58,581 bases of DNA from Hymenobacter terricola. GTDB taxonomy: Bacteria; Bacteroidota; Bacteroidia; Cytophagales; Hymenobacteraceae. Location: the NCBI RefSeq assembly GCF_017921975.2, contig NZ_JAGEMO020000060.1, positions 1 through 58,581 of the forward strand. Reading direction: 5' to 3'. Shown here in pieces: positions 43,387-51,931 of this stretch. Position numbers and translations under genes: made by a program. The notes under the pieces are model-generated. The model did not search any database. It was given only the letters and a program-made list of their open reading frames with translations, and was not told the origin of the DNA. Every line of letters starts with the position of its first letter. The stretch's first letter is position 1.

Positions 43387-45039
43387 ATGAAAAGACGCGA
43401 CTTTGTGGGGCTGACCGGCCTTGCCGCCGGAGCCCTGTTTCTGCCGAGCCTGCCGGGCTTCGGCCACACGCCCGTAGACCCCGCCCGCCTGCTGGAGCCG
43501 GGCGCCGACGTCATCATAAAAAAGCGGCTGGCCGACGCGGCCCTGAACGCCGCAAAAACCGCTGGGGCCGACTACGCCGACGTGCGCATCGGCCGCTCGC
43601 TGAACCAGTACGTCTTTACCCGCGAGAAGCAGGTGCAGAACATCGTGAGCACCGAGAGCTACGGCGTGGGTATCCGGGTGCTGGTGCAGGGCTGCTGGGG
43701 CTTCGCCTCCACGAGCGTCGTGACCGAGGCCAACCTGGCCGCCACCGCCCGCGAAGCCGTGAGCATCGCCAAGGCGAATAAGCTGGTGATGAAGGAACCC
43801 GTGCAGCTGGCTGCCCAAACTGGCTACGGCGAGGTGAGCTGGAAAACGCCCATTCAGCAAAGTGCTTTTGAGGTGCCCATCAAGCAGAAAGTGGATTTGC
43901 TGCTGGCCGCCAACGCCGCCGCCCTCGACGCCGGGGCCAATTACATCAATTCGGCCCTGTTCCAGGTGAACGAGCAGAAGTACTTCGCCAGCACCGACGG
44001 CTCTTATATTGACCAGGACGTGCACCGGCTCTGGCCCACGTTTTCGGCCACGGCCGTTGATACGAAGTCGGGCAAGTTCCGTTCGCGGGAGGCGTTGAGC
44101 GCACCGGTAGGGCTGGGTTTTGAATACCTCACGCCCAACGCGGCGGAGCAGGTGCGCGGCCCGCAGGGCACCGATACCGTCGGCTACAAGCTGCGCTACG
44201 ACATGCTGGCCGATGCGGCGCTGGCCGGCAAGCAGGCCAAGGCCAAGCTGAGCATGAAATCGGTGACGCCCGGCAAGTACGATTTGGTGCTCGACCCCGG
44301 GCACCTGGGCCTGACCATTCACGAGTCCGTCGGCCACCCCACCGAGCTCGACCGCGTGCTGGGCTACGAGGCCAACTACGCCGGCACTTCGTTTGCCACG
44401 CTGGAATGGAAGGCCAAAAACCTGCCCTACGGCTCGAAGGCCGTGAACATCGTGGCCGACAAGCTCCAGCCCGGCTCGGTGGGCAACGTGGGTTACGACG
44501 ACGAGGGCGTGAAAACCCGCGAGTGGGACCTCATCAAGGAAGGCAAGCTGGTGAACTACCAGAAAATCAGGGACCAGGCGCACATCGTGGGTCAGAAGGA
44601 GTCGGATGGCTGCGCCTACGCGCAGTCGTGGGAAGACGTGCAGTTCCAGCGCATGCCCAACGTGAGCCTGCGCCCCGGCACCGCCAAAATGAGCCCCGAC
44701 GAGATGGTAAAAGGCGTGGATAAGGGCATCTACATTGCCGGCGCGGGCTCGTTCTCCATCGACCAGCAGCGCTTCAACTTCCAGTTTGGCGGGCAGCTGT
44801 TTTTCGCCATCGAGAAGGGCAAAATCACGGAGCCGCTGGAGGACGTGGCCTACCAGTCGAACACCCAGGAGTTCTGGGGCGCCTGCGCAGGCTCGTGCGA
44901 CCAGTCGGACTACCGCCTGTTCGGCACTTTCTTCGACGGCAAGGGCCAGCCGGCCCAGGTGTCGTCGGTGAGCCACGGCTCGGCCACCACGCGCTTCAAC
45001 GGCGTGAACGTCATCAACACGGCCCGGAAAGTTGGCTGA
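43387..45039 (+). CDS. tldD: TldD-family metalloprotease with Tat signal, copy 3
   Basis: The 550-residue copy keeps the Tat signal (KRRDFVGLTGLAAGALFLPS) and HESVGH at His312/His316. It is the most diverged of the three in the middle (ADYADVRIGRSLNQYVFTRE, VLVQGCWGFASTSVVTEANL, DTKSGKFRSREALSAPVGLG). The C-terminal Cys motif reads GACAGSCDQSD, so the candidate third Zn ligand is kept. Upstream sequence is nearly the same as for copy 2. Divergence with kept active-site residues suggests a different substrate preference rather than decay. The start is ATG at 43387. Confidence 0.9.
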   Translation: MKRRDFVGLTGLAAGALFLPSLPGFGHTPVDPARLLEPGADVIIKKRLADAALNAAKTAGADYADVRIGRSLNQYVFTREKQVQNIVSTESYGVGIRVLVQGCWGFASTSVVTEANLAATAREAVSIAKANKLVMKEPVQLAAQTGYGEVSWKTPIQQSAFEVPIKQKVDLLLAANAAALDAGANYINSALFQVNEQKYFASTDGSYIDQDVHRLWPTFSATAVDTKSGKFRSREALSAPVGLGFEYLTPNAAEQVRGPQGTDTVGYKLRYDMLADAALAGKQAKAKLSMKSVTPGKYDLVLDPGHLGLTIHESVGHPTELDRVLGYEANYAGTSFATLEWKAKNLPYGSKAVNIVADKLQPGSVGNVGYDDEGVKTREWDLIKEGKLVNYQKIRDQAHIVGQKESDGCAYAQSWEDVQFQRMPNVSLRPGTAKMSPDEMVKGVDKGIYIAGAGSFSIDQQRFNFQFGGQLFFAIEKGKITEPLEDVAYQSNTQEFWGACAGSCDQSDYRLFGTFFDGKGQPAQVSSVSHGSATTRFNGVNVINTARKVG

Positions 45040-45162
45040 TGTGCTGATTATCTGATTTACTGACGTGCCGCTTCTATAAGTATGGAGTCGCTCAGCCATC
45101 AGCCAATCAAAATCATGCTTTAAAATCAGCACCTCAACACCTCAAAAAATCAGCACCTCAAC
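45034..45162. repeat. Imperfect inverted repeat, family H
   Basis: CTGATGTGCTGATTATCTGA at the left and repeated AAATCAGCACCTCAAC units at the right are partial reverse complements. The right part is a short direct repeat. The sequence is AT-rich and has no coding potential. It fills the junction between tldD copy 3 and tldE copy 3. Confidence 0.6.
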
Positions 45163-45164
45163 CC

Positions 45165-46490
45165 ATGGCCATTCTCTCCAAAGACGAAGCTCAAACCTTG
45201 CTCAAGAAAGTATTGAGCTACAGTACGGCCGATGAGTGCGAAGCCTCCTTGCGGGGCCGCACCAGCGGCAACATCCGCTACGCCCGCAACAGCGTGAGCA
45301 CGGCCGGCTCGCAAAACTCCGTGTCGCTGGCTGTGGAGTCGCGTTTCGGCAAGCGCAGCGGCATCGCCACCTGCAACGAGTTCGACGAAACCACCCTGCG
45401 CCGCTGCGTGCAGCGGGCCGAGGAAATTGCGCACCTCGCCCCTGAAAGCCCGGAATACGTGGCCCTGCTCGGCCCGCAAACCTATCTGAGCCCGCCTTCC
45501 ACGGCCACTACCCTGCTCACGGCCATCACCCGCGCCCAGGCCGCCGCCGATAGCATGACCCTGTGCGCCGCCAAGAACCTGACTGCCGCCGGCTTCCTCG
45601 ATGGCGGCACCAGCTTCGTGGCCAAGCGCAACTCCAAAGGCCTCGAAGCCTACCAGCAGTCCACCAACACCGACTTTTCGGTGACGGTGCGCACCGCCGA
45701 CGGCCGCGGCTCCGGCTACGCCATTGCCGACGTGACGGACCCCGCCAAGCTCAACGCCAAAGCCCTCACCCAACGCGCCGCCGACAAGGCGCTCAGCTCG
45801 GTGAATGCCAAGGCCATCGAGCCCGGCAAATACACCGTGATTCTGGAGCCGGCCGCCCTGATGGCCGGCGACGACCTCTCGCTCCTCGGCGGGATGATTT
45901 TTGGGATGGGTGCCCGCGAGGCCGACGAAGGCCGCAGCTTCCTGAGCAAAAAAGGCGGCGGCAACCGCAAGGGTGAAAAGCTGTTCGATGAGCGGATAAC
46001 CATCTACTCGGACCCCATGAATGCCGAGGCCCCCGGCAATGCCTTCGATGGCGACGGCCTGCCCACCAAACGCCAGACCTGGATTGAGAAAGGCGTGGTC
46101 AAAGACCTGTTTTACACCCGCTTCTGGGCCGAAAAAAGCAAGTTGCCCGCCACCGCTTTCCCCAACGGTTTCATCATGGCCGGCGGCACCCAAAGCACGA
46201 CTGAGCTCATCAAAGGCACTGCCAAAGGCATCCTAGTCACGCGCCTCTGGTACATCCGCGAAGTCGACCCGCAGACGCTGCTCTACACCGGCCTCACGCG
46301 CGACGGCACGTTTTACATTGAAAATGGGGTCATCAAATTCCCCATCAAAAACCTGCGCTTCAACGAAAGCCCGATTATTATGCTGAATAATATTGAGGCG
46401 ATTGGGAGGCCCCAGCGGCTGGCGGGCTGCATGGTTCCGCCCCTGAAAATCCGGGACTTCACGTTCACGAGTCTGTCGGATGCGATTTAG
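45165..46490 (+). CDS. tldE: TldE/PmbA-family protein, copy 3
   Basis: The 441-residue protein is the most diverged TldE copy (CEASLRGRTSGNIRYARNSV, LLGPQTYLSPPSTATTLLTA, NAEAPGNAFDGDGLPTKRQT) but keeps the family ending MVPPLKIRDFTFTSLSDAI. It lacks the zinc motif and has no signal peptide. Together with tldD copy 3 it forms the third pair, which looks older or faster evolving than pairs 1 and 2. The start is ATG at 45165. A family A palindrome follows four bases after the stop. Confidence 0.88.
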   Translation: MAILSKDEAQTLLKKVLSYSTADECEASLRGRTSGNIRYARNSVSTAGSQNSVSLAVESRFGKRSGIATCNEFDETTLRRCVQRAEEIAHLAPESPEYVALLGPQTYLSPPSTATTLLTAITRAQAAADSMTLCAAKNLTAAGFLDGGTSFVAKRNSKGLEAYQQSTNTDFSVTVRTADGRGSGYAIADVTDPAKLNAKALTQRAADKALSSVNAKAIEPGKYTVILEPAALMAGDDLSLLGGMIFGMGAREADEGRSFLSKKGGGNRKGEKLFDERITIYSDPMNAEAPGNAFDGDGLPTKRQTWIEKGVVKDLFYTRFWAEKSKLPATAFPNGFIMAGGTQSTTELIKGTAKGILVTRLWYIREVDPQTLLYTGLTRDGTFYIENGVIKFPIKNLRFNESPIIMLNNIEAIGRPQRLAGCMVPPLKIRDFTFTSLSDAI

Positions 46491-46493
46491 AAA

Positions 46494-46608
46494 GTAGCGT
46501 GGACTCTGCGAGTCCGCGAGCGAGCACCGCGAGCATTCGGAACCTTGCCGTTTGACCACCGCTAATTGCTCGCTACGCTCGCTCGCGGACTCGCAGAGTC
46601 CACGCTAC
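46494..46608. repeat. Palindromic element, family A variant, between convergent genes
   Basis: The left arm GTAGCGTGGACTCTGCGAGT onward is matched exactly by the right arm ending ACTCGCAGAGTCCACGCTAC, over at least 30 bases. The arm differs from the main family A sequence at several positions, and the changes are mirrored in both arms. It lies between the convergent tldE copy 3 and beta-barrel genes and could act as a two-way terminator. Confidence 0.88.
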
Positions 46609-46610
46609 TG

Positions 46611-47240
46611 CTACTTCTTCCCGCCAAACTGCAGAGCCGCGTACACCTGAAAAACGCGGTTTTGCAGCCGGGGGTCGTTGATGCCGGACAGGTTCTTGGC
46701 GTCGTTGATATCGTTGAGGCCGGCCACCAGGCGGCCACCCAGGGAGAAGCCGCTGGCCAGTTTCAGGCCCACGCCACCTACCACACTGAAATCGCTGCTC
46801 TTGAAGTTGCTGCTGGTTGTGCGGGACTGATTGCCATACGCGGGCGTGCCATCGGCCGCGAAACCGACCTGCACCTGGCCCGACTGGTTGGCGCTGAGCA
46901 ATATCCCGTATTGCGGGCCGGCTTCCAGAAACACCGGGCCCAGGGTGAGCTTGGCCAGAATGGGCACCGTGAAGTAATGCAGTTCCGTGTCGTAGTTGGT
47001 GAAGGCCGATTTCAGGTTGCCGCCGGCTACCGAATACTGGACCTCGGGCTGAATGGAAAGCGGCCCCAGGATATTGGCCTGGTAAAAGATTCCGACGTGA
47101 TAAAATGCTTTATAGGAGGCACTTTCGCCGTCGCGGCCGGTCATTTCCGCCACGTTCAGCCCGCCCTTGATGCCGAACTGCGCCTGCGCGAGCGGCGTAA
47201 GGAACAAACTCAGAAACCCGATAATCAGGAGCTTTTTCAT
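46611..47240 (-). CDS. Outer-membrane beta-barrel protein (PorT-like family)
   Basis: The 209-residue product has a signal peptide (MKKLLIIGFLSLFLTPLAQA) and then alternating strands typical of the outer-membrane beta-barrel family in Bacteroidota: FGIKGGLNVAEM, YHVGIFYQANILGPLSIQPE, YFTVPILAKLTLGPVFLEAG, SLGGRLVAGLNDI, and a terminal VYAALQFGG. It is predicted to be an eight-stranded-type barrel in the outer membrane. Function is unknown; the PorT name reflects the family, not proven secretion activity. It is convergent with the tld array. Confidence 0.85.
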   Translation of the reverse strand: MKKLLIIGFLSLFLTPLAQAQFGIKGGLNVAEMTGRDGESASYKAFYHVGIFYQANILGPLSIQPEVQYSVAGGNLKSAFTNYDTELHYFTVPILAKLTLGPVFLEAGPQYGILLSANQSGQVQVGFAADGTPAYGNQSRTTSSNFKSSDFSVVGGVGLKLASGFSLGGRLVAGLNDINDAKNLSGINDPRLQNRVFQVYAALQFGGKK

Positions 47241-47520
47241 AAGACAGGAAGGAAATATAGTGTTGGGACTGAACTAGGCTGGTCTGGGGTTTCGGCAGTA
47301 GCTTAGGCCGCTACGGCCCCATTGGAAGCCGCTGTTGCAATAACTACACGAATGACCGGGTGAAAAGTTGCGCCCGGCTGTTAGCTCCGATGCTCAGGCC
47401 CAACCCGGGTTTAAGCACCGCGAGGCAACGAAAAAGCAACTCGTTTATTTTTCGTCCGACTATCATCCCGGTGCCCGGCTGGCCCGCGCCCCGTTTTCTC
47501 CCGCTTCTATCCCGATACCT

Positions 47521-48144
47521 GTGCCCGCTGCCCCTTTCACTTTTGTGCGCCTGAAATATCACTCCGGCGACTGGGACGCGGTGGACGAGCGCATGCCCGC
47601 CAACCTGCTGCACTCGCTGGTGCAGTACACCAAAGTCCCCATCGACCCCAAGGAAAAAGTGGTGGCCCTGGACAGCCCGGAGCTGTTCAACTACCCGTTC
47701 TGCTACCTTTCGGGGCACCGGCTGGTGCAGTTTTCCAGCCCTGAGAGACAGAACTTTATCCAGTACGTGCGCAACGGCGGCTTCGTGTTTGTGGATGACT
47801 GCAACCACGACATCGACGGCCTCTTCGCTCGCTCGTTTGAGGAGCAGATGCGCCAATGCTTCGGCGCGGGTACGCTAAAGAAAATCCCCAAAACCCACCC
47901 CATCTACTCCCAGTTCTTCACCTTCAAGGACGGCCCGCCCAACACCGGCTTCGAGCTGAACGGCTGGGGCGACGACCTCGTGCACGACTACCTGAAAGCC
48001 GTGGAAATCAAGGGCCGCATCGGCGTGCTGTACTCCAACAAAGACTACGGCTGCGAGTGGGACTACGACTTCCGCAACAAGCGCTTTTTGGCAGAGGATA
48101 ACACGAAGTTTGGGGTGAATATTTTGCTGTATGCGCTGACATGA
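47521..48144 (+). CDS. DUF4159 domain protein
   Basis: The 207-residue protein matches the DUF4159 pattern: FTFVRLKYHSGDWDAVDERM at the start, then YLSGHRLVQFSS, GGFVFVDDCNHDIDGLFARS and a terminal FGVNILLYAL. The fold resembles a class I glutamine amidotransferase-like domain, and no enzyme activity is known. GTG at 47521 is preferred because the conserved domain starts there; the frame is open back to a TTG at 47368, and the extra residues look neither conserved nor like a good signal. It is the first gene of the MoxR operon. The 280 bases before it hold no other gene I can support. Confidence 0.78.
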   Translation: MPAAPFTFVRLKYHSGDWDAVDERMPANLLHSLVQYTKVPIDPKEKVVALDSPELFNYPFCYLSGHRLVQFSSPERQNFIQYVRNGGFVFVDDCNHDIDGLFARSFEEQMRQCFGAGTLKKIPKTHPIYSQFFTFKDGPPNTGFELNGWGDDLVHDYLKAVEIKGRIGVLYSNKDYGCEWDYDFRNKRFLAEDNTKFGVNILLYALT

Positions 48145-48146
48145 TT

Positions 48147-48230
48147 TAGTTGTTAGTTGCTCGTTGTCAGTTGTTAGGCCCAGAGCTTGCAGCAGACTCC
48201 TAACAACTGACAACGAGCAACTAACAACTA
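48147..48230. repeat. Palindromic element, family C, perfect 31-nt arms
   Basis: TAGTTGTTAGTTGCTCGTTG onward at 48147-48177 is the exact reverse complement of 48200-48230, with a 22-base loop. It begins two bases after the DUF4159 stop and ends four bases before the MoxR ATG, so it fills the junction. It shares its core with 30651-30736. Confidence 0.92.
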
Positions 48231-48234
48231 AAGA

Positions 48235-49212
48235 ATGACCGAACAAGAAGTAAACGCCCTCCTCGCCAAGCTGCCGGTCCTGAAAGCCGAAATCGCCAAG
48301 GTTATTGTGGGCCAGGAAACCGTGCTCGATGAAGTGCTGGTGGCCCTGCTGGCCGGCGGCCACGCTCTGCTCGAAGGCGTGCCCGGCCTGGCCAAAACGC
48401 TGCTGGTCCGCACCCTGGCTGCTGCCACCGATTTGCCCTTCCGCCGCATCCAGTTCACGCCGGATTTGATGCCGACCGACATCCTCGGCACCGAGGTGTT
48501 GGAGGAGGACCACGGCACCGGCCACCGCTCGTTCAAGTTCAACCCCGGCCCCATTTTCGCTAGCCTGGTGCTGGCCGACGAAATCAACCGGACGCCGCCC
48601 AAAACTCAGGCCGCCCTGCTCGAAGCCATGCAGGAAGGCCACGTCACCTACGCCGGCCTGGAGCACGCGCTGCCCAAGCCCTTCTTCCTGCTGGCCACCC
48701 AAAACCCCATCGAGCAAAGCGGCACCTACCCCCTGCCCGAGGCCCAGCTCGACCGGTTTTTGCTGTACGTGCGCATCGGCTATCCCACGGCGGCTGAGGA
48801 GTTGGCGGTGTTGCGCGGCACCACCGGCGCGGCGGGCCAGGCCGTGCAGCCGGTGCTGGGCGGGGCCGATATCCGCGCCCTGCAGGCACTGGTGCGGCAG
48901 GTGAGTTTGAGTCCCGAGTTGATGGATTTCGTGAACCGGCTGGTGCGGGCCACGCGCCCGGCTACCTCGGAGGTGAAGTTTATCAAGGACTACGGGCGCT
49001 GGGGCGCGGGGCCGCGGGCCGGGCAGGCGCTGATATTATGCGCTAAGGCCAGGGCCTTACTACACGGCCGCTTCGCCGCCACGCTGGAGGATATCCGCAC
49101 GCTGGCGCCGCCGGTGCTGCGGCACCGGGTGTTGCTGAATTTCAACGCCGAAGCAGAAAACCTTACGGCCGACGATGCCGTGGTGGAGCTGCTGAAAGCG
49201 GTGGCAGTGTAG
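48235..49212 (+). CDS. MoxR-family AAA+ ATPase
   Basis: The 325-residue ATPase has Walker A GVPGLAKT (48-55), Walker B LVLADE (Asp115-Glu116) and the MoxR block LLATQNPIEQSGTYPLPEAQ. Such ATPases work as chaperones that assemble or insert metals and partners into complexes, nearly always with vWA-type proteins. Here the vWA-like DUF58 gene follows at once. It is cytoplasmic. The TAG stop is the terminus of the following family A palindrome. Confidence 0.93.
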   Translation: MTEQEVNALLAKLPVLKAEIAKVIVGQETVLDEVLVALLAGGHALLEGVPGLAKTLLVRTLAAATDLPFRRIQFTPDLMPTDILGTEVLEEDHGTGHRSFKFNPGPIFASLVLADEINRTPPKTQAALLEAMQEGHVTYAGLEHALPKPFFLLATQNPIEQSGTYPLPEAQLDRFLLYVRIGYPTAAEELAVLRGTTGAAGQAVQPVLGGADIRALQALVRQVSLSPELMDFVNRLVRATRPATSEVKFIKDYGRWGAGPRAGQALILCAKARALLHGRFAATLEDIRTLAPPVLRHRVLLNFNAEAENLTADDAVVELLKAVAV

Positions 49213-49282
49213 CGCAGACTTTCAGTCCGCGAGCACCTTACCTTTTTTATCGTTGGATTCGCGGACTAAAAGTCCGCGCTAC
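49208..49282. repeat. Palindromic element, family A, between moxR and DUF58
   Basis: TGTAGCGCAGACTTTCAGTC at the left pairs with a right end AAAGTCCGCGCTAC, with two mismatches. The left GTAG contains the MoxR stop codon, and the right end is two bases before the DUF58 ATG. Confidence 0.88.
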
Positions 49283-49284
49283 TT

Positions 49285-50160
49285 ATGCTCACCCCCGAAC
49301 TCCTGCACGGCTTGCGCAACTTGTCCCTCGCCGCCCGGCAAGCGGCCAAGGGCTTCCTGAATGGCGCGCACGCCAGCCGGCGGCACGGCGCGGGCATGGA
49401 GTTCAGCCAGTACCGCCCCTACCAGCCCGGCGACGACCTGCGCCGCCTCGACTGGCGCCTGGCCGCCCGCTCCGACCGCTACTACCTGCGCGAATCCGAA
49501 ATTGACACCAGCCTGACGGTGCACCTGCTGCTCGACGCCAGCGCCAGCATGAACCACCGCGACGACAACGGCCTCACCAAGCTCGACTACGCCCGGCTGC
49601 TGCTGGCCGCGCTGGCCTACCTCGCCACCCAGCAGGGCGATGCCGTGGGCCTGACCATTCTCGGCCCTGCCGGCCTTGCCCACCTGCCGCCCCGCGCCGA
49701 CGCCCGCCAGCTCCCGCGCCTCTACCACGCCCTTGAAACGGCCGAGGCCGCCGGCCGCTTTCCCAGCGCCGCCACGCTGGCCCCGCTCACCGCCCGGCGG
49801 CAGCGCGCCCTCACCGTGTGCGTGAGCGATTTGTATGAGGAGGAAGCCGAAATCAACACGCTGCTCACCCGCCTGCGCGCCACAAGCGGCGACGTGCTGC
49901 TACTGCATCTGGTAGCGCATAATGAACTCACATTCAGTTACCAAGGCCCGGTTACTTTCAGGGAATTAGAAACTGGACAAACCCTGCAAATCGATGCCGA
50001 CCAGCAGCGCCCGGCTTACCAGCAACAGCTTCAGCAGTGGCTGCGCGACACTGCCCAAACCGCCCGCCGCCAGGGCTTCGACTACCACCAGCTGGATACT
50101 TCGCAGCCGCTGGACGAGGCTGTTCGGGAGTTCTTACGCCGGCGTAATTCGTCGGGATAA
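49285..50160 (+). CDS. DUF58 domain protein with vWA-like MIDAS motif
   Basis: The 291-residue protein has the DUF58 signature EFSQYRPYQPGDDLRRLDWR (39-58) followed by a vWA-like domain with an intact metal-ion-dependent adhesion motif DASAS (Asp84, Ser86, Ser88). It has no membrane helix. It is the expected client or partner of the MoxR ATPase next door. The process served by MoxR-DUF58 pairs in Bacteroidota is not settled; envelope integrity and stress tolerance are the usual proposals. The start is ATG at 49285. Confidence 0.9.
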   Translation: MLTPELLHGLRNLSLAARQAAKGFLNGAHASRRHGAGMEFSQYRPYQPGDDLRRLDWRLAARSDRYYLRESEIDTSLTVHLLLDASASMNHRDDNGLTKLDYARLLLAALAYLATQQGDAVGLTILGPAGLAHLPPRADARQLPRLYHALETAEAAGRFPSAATLAPLTARRQRALTVCVSDLYEEEAEINTLLTRLRATSGDVLLLHLVAHNELTFSYQGPVTFRELETGQTLQIDADQQRPAYQQQLQQWLRDTAQTARRQGFDYHQLDTSQPLDEAVREFLRRRNSSG

Positions 50161-50332
50161 TTTGAGCCAAGCCGCGACTCAACCCTGCGCCTCTCGGCAG
50201 CAAATGACGTCCCTGCTACCTCAGTTCCTCCAAACTGCAAAGAGTTGCCACACGACAATCCTCGAGTTCCTTAGGCCGTCCCAGCATCGTTTCCGAATCT
50301 ATTTCCTAACGTTATTCTGATTCCACTATCCG

Positions 50333-51931
50333 TTGTTTACGCTGCTTAATCCTGCCGCATTACTGGCCCTGCTGGGCTTGCTGGTGCCGGTAGCCATTCA
50401 TCTCTGGAACCGCCGGCCGGGCCGCGAGGTAGCCGTGGGCAGCCTGCGCTGGCTGACTGCGGGTGCCAACCGCCGCCTGCGCAGCCTGAAGCCGGAGCAG
50501 CTCTGGCTGCTGCTGCTGCGGGCCGCCCTGCTGGTGGTGCTGGCGGTGGCGGTGGCCGGGCCGGTGTGGCGCACGGCGCAGCTCACCAGCCGGGGCGTGG
50601 TCCTGCTGAGCCCCGAAGTAGCTGCCAATTCTGCTTTCGCGACGCTGCGGCCCACCATCGATTCGTTGCGCCGCCGGGGCTACGCTTTGCGCTGGCTATT
50701 GCCAACGTTTCCGGTCGTACCAGCCCGGCAGTGGCGAACAAGCTCGCTCGAAGCGCCGCGGATGGGGGTTCCGGGCCGACGGGTGTCATTGCCAACGACG
50801 GAAAGCTTCTTGTGGGCGCGGGTGCAGCAGGCGGCCGGCGTGTTTACAGGCCAGCCGCTGTACGTGGTGGCTTCCGCCCAGCTGTCCCATTTGCGCGGCC
50901 CGCACCCGCCGCTGCCCACGCAAGCGCCGATAACCTGGCAGCTATTGCCTCCCCCGCCCACCGCGTGGCTGGAAAATGCCGTGGCCGTGGCCGATAGCCT
51001 GCACCTGTTGGTGGGGCAGAGCGATGAAAACCACACCATCTTTCGGCAGGTGACCATGCTTCGGCCGCCAGCTGCACATTTAATCGACATTGCCGGCCTG
51101 CCGGATTTGCGCTACGAGCTAGCCAGCGGCGATGGCTTGCAACTTAATCCAGTCGCCAAGCCCGACGCTGCCCGCGAGATGCACGAGGCAATGCACGAGG
51201 CAATTCGCGTTGCCACCGCGCCGTTGCGCGTGGCCGTGTTCGCTGGCCCCGGCTATGCCGAGGATGCCCGATACCTGCGGGCGGCCCTACGCGCCGCGGC
51301 CCTGGGACTGCCCGTACCGTTGGAACTGACGGCTGCCGGCACGTCGCCCACGGCCACGAGTCTCGATTGGTTGTTCTGGCTATCCGACGCCCCGCTGCCG
51401 GCCGCCTGGGGGGCCGCGGCAGCCTCTAAAGGCGTGCGGGTGTGGCAGGAAGCCAGTGGCGCGGGCACGGCCGACACCACCTTTTTAGCCCCCCAACCGG
51501 GAAATACCGCGCTTGTCCGGCTCTACCGGCGCGACCTGGCAACTGTTTCAGAGGCGGAGTCGCAGTGGACCGATATTCTCGGCCGCCCGGTGCTGAGCCG
51601 GCGATTTGCGCGCTCGGGTATTTTCTACCGGCTGCACACGCGGCTGCTGCCCACCTGGAGCGAGCTGGCCGACAGCCCCGCTTTGCCCGGCCTGCTGCTA
51701 CACCTGTTGCGGGCCGAACCCGCATCGGGTGTTACTGACCGGCGCAGCCTCGACCCGGCCCAGCTACTGCCCGCCCGCCCGACGCCTGGCCCGGCTGTTT
51801 TCCCACCGCAACCAGCCTTCCGCTTCACGGATTTACGGCCGGGGCTGGTGCTGCTGGCCGGGCTGTTATTCATCATGGAACGCCTGCTGGCCCGCCGCCG
51901 GGAAGCGCCGTCCTTGCCTTCTACCCCATGA
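50333..51931 (+). CDS. BatA-domain membrane protein
   Basis: The 532-residue protein starts with the BatA / aerotolerance N-terminal module: LNPAALLALLGLLVPVAIHL, then RRPGREVAVGSLRWL and a second helix (LWLLLLRAALLVVLAVAVAG). A long periplasmic region without a recognised vWA motif follows, and a final helix (LVLLAGLLFIMERLLA) precedes a basic tail. The start is TTG at 50333, which opens directly into the first helix. The 172 bases before it hold no feature I can name. The last four bases overlap the next gene (ATGA), so the two are translationally coupled. Confidence 0.85.
   Translation: MFTLLNPAALLALLGLLVPVAIHLWNRRPGREVAVGSLRWLTAGANRRLRSLKPEQLWLLLLRAALLVVLAVAVAGPVWRTAQLTSRGVVLLSPEVAANSAFATLRPTIDSLRRRGYALRWLLPTFPVVPARQWRTSSLEAPRMGVPGRRVSLPTTESFLWARVQQAAGVFTGQPLYVVASAQLSHLRGPHPPLPTQAPITWQLLPPPPTAWLENAVAVADSLHLLVGQSDENHTIFRQVTMLRPPAAHLIDIAGLPDLRYELASGDGLQLNPVAKPDAAREMHEAMHEAIRVATAPLRVAVFAGPGYAEDARYLRAALRAAALGLPVPLELTAAGTSPTATSLDWLFWLSDAPLPAAWGAAAASKGVRVWQEASGAGTADTTFLAPQPGNTALVRLYRRDLATVSEAESQWTDILGRPVLSRRFARSGIFYRLHTRLLPTWSELADSPALPGLLLHLLRAEPASGVTDRRSLDPAQLLPARPTPGPAVFPPQPAFRFTDLRPGLVLLAGLLFIMERLLARRREAPSLPSTP

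Noticed and set aside
47360..47554. Alternative short frame starting MKSCARLLAP before the DUF4159 domain
   Set aside because: It is in a different frame from the DUF4159 domain and ends without a signal peptide or domain; a frameshifted signal sequence is possible but cannot be shown.
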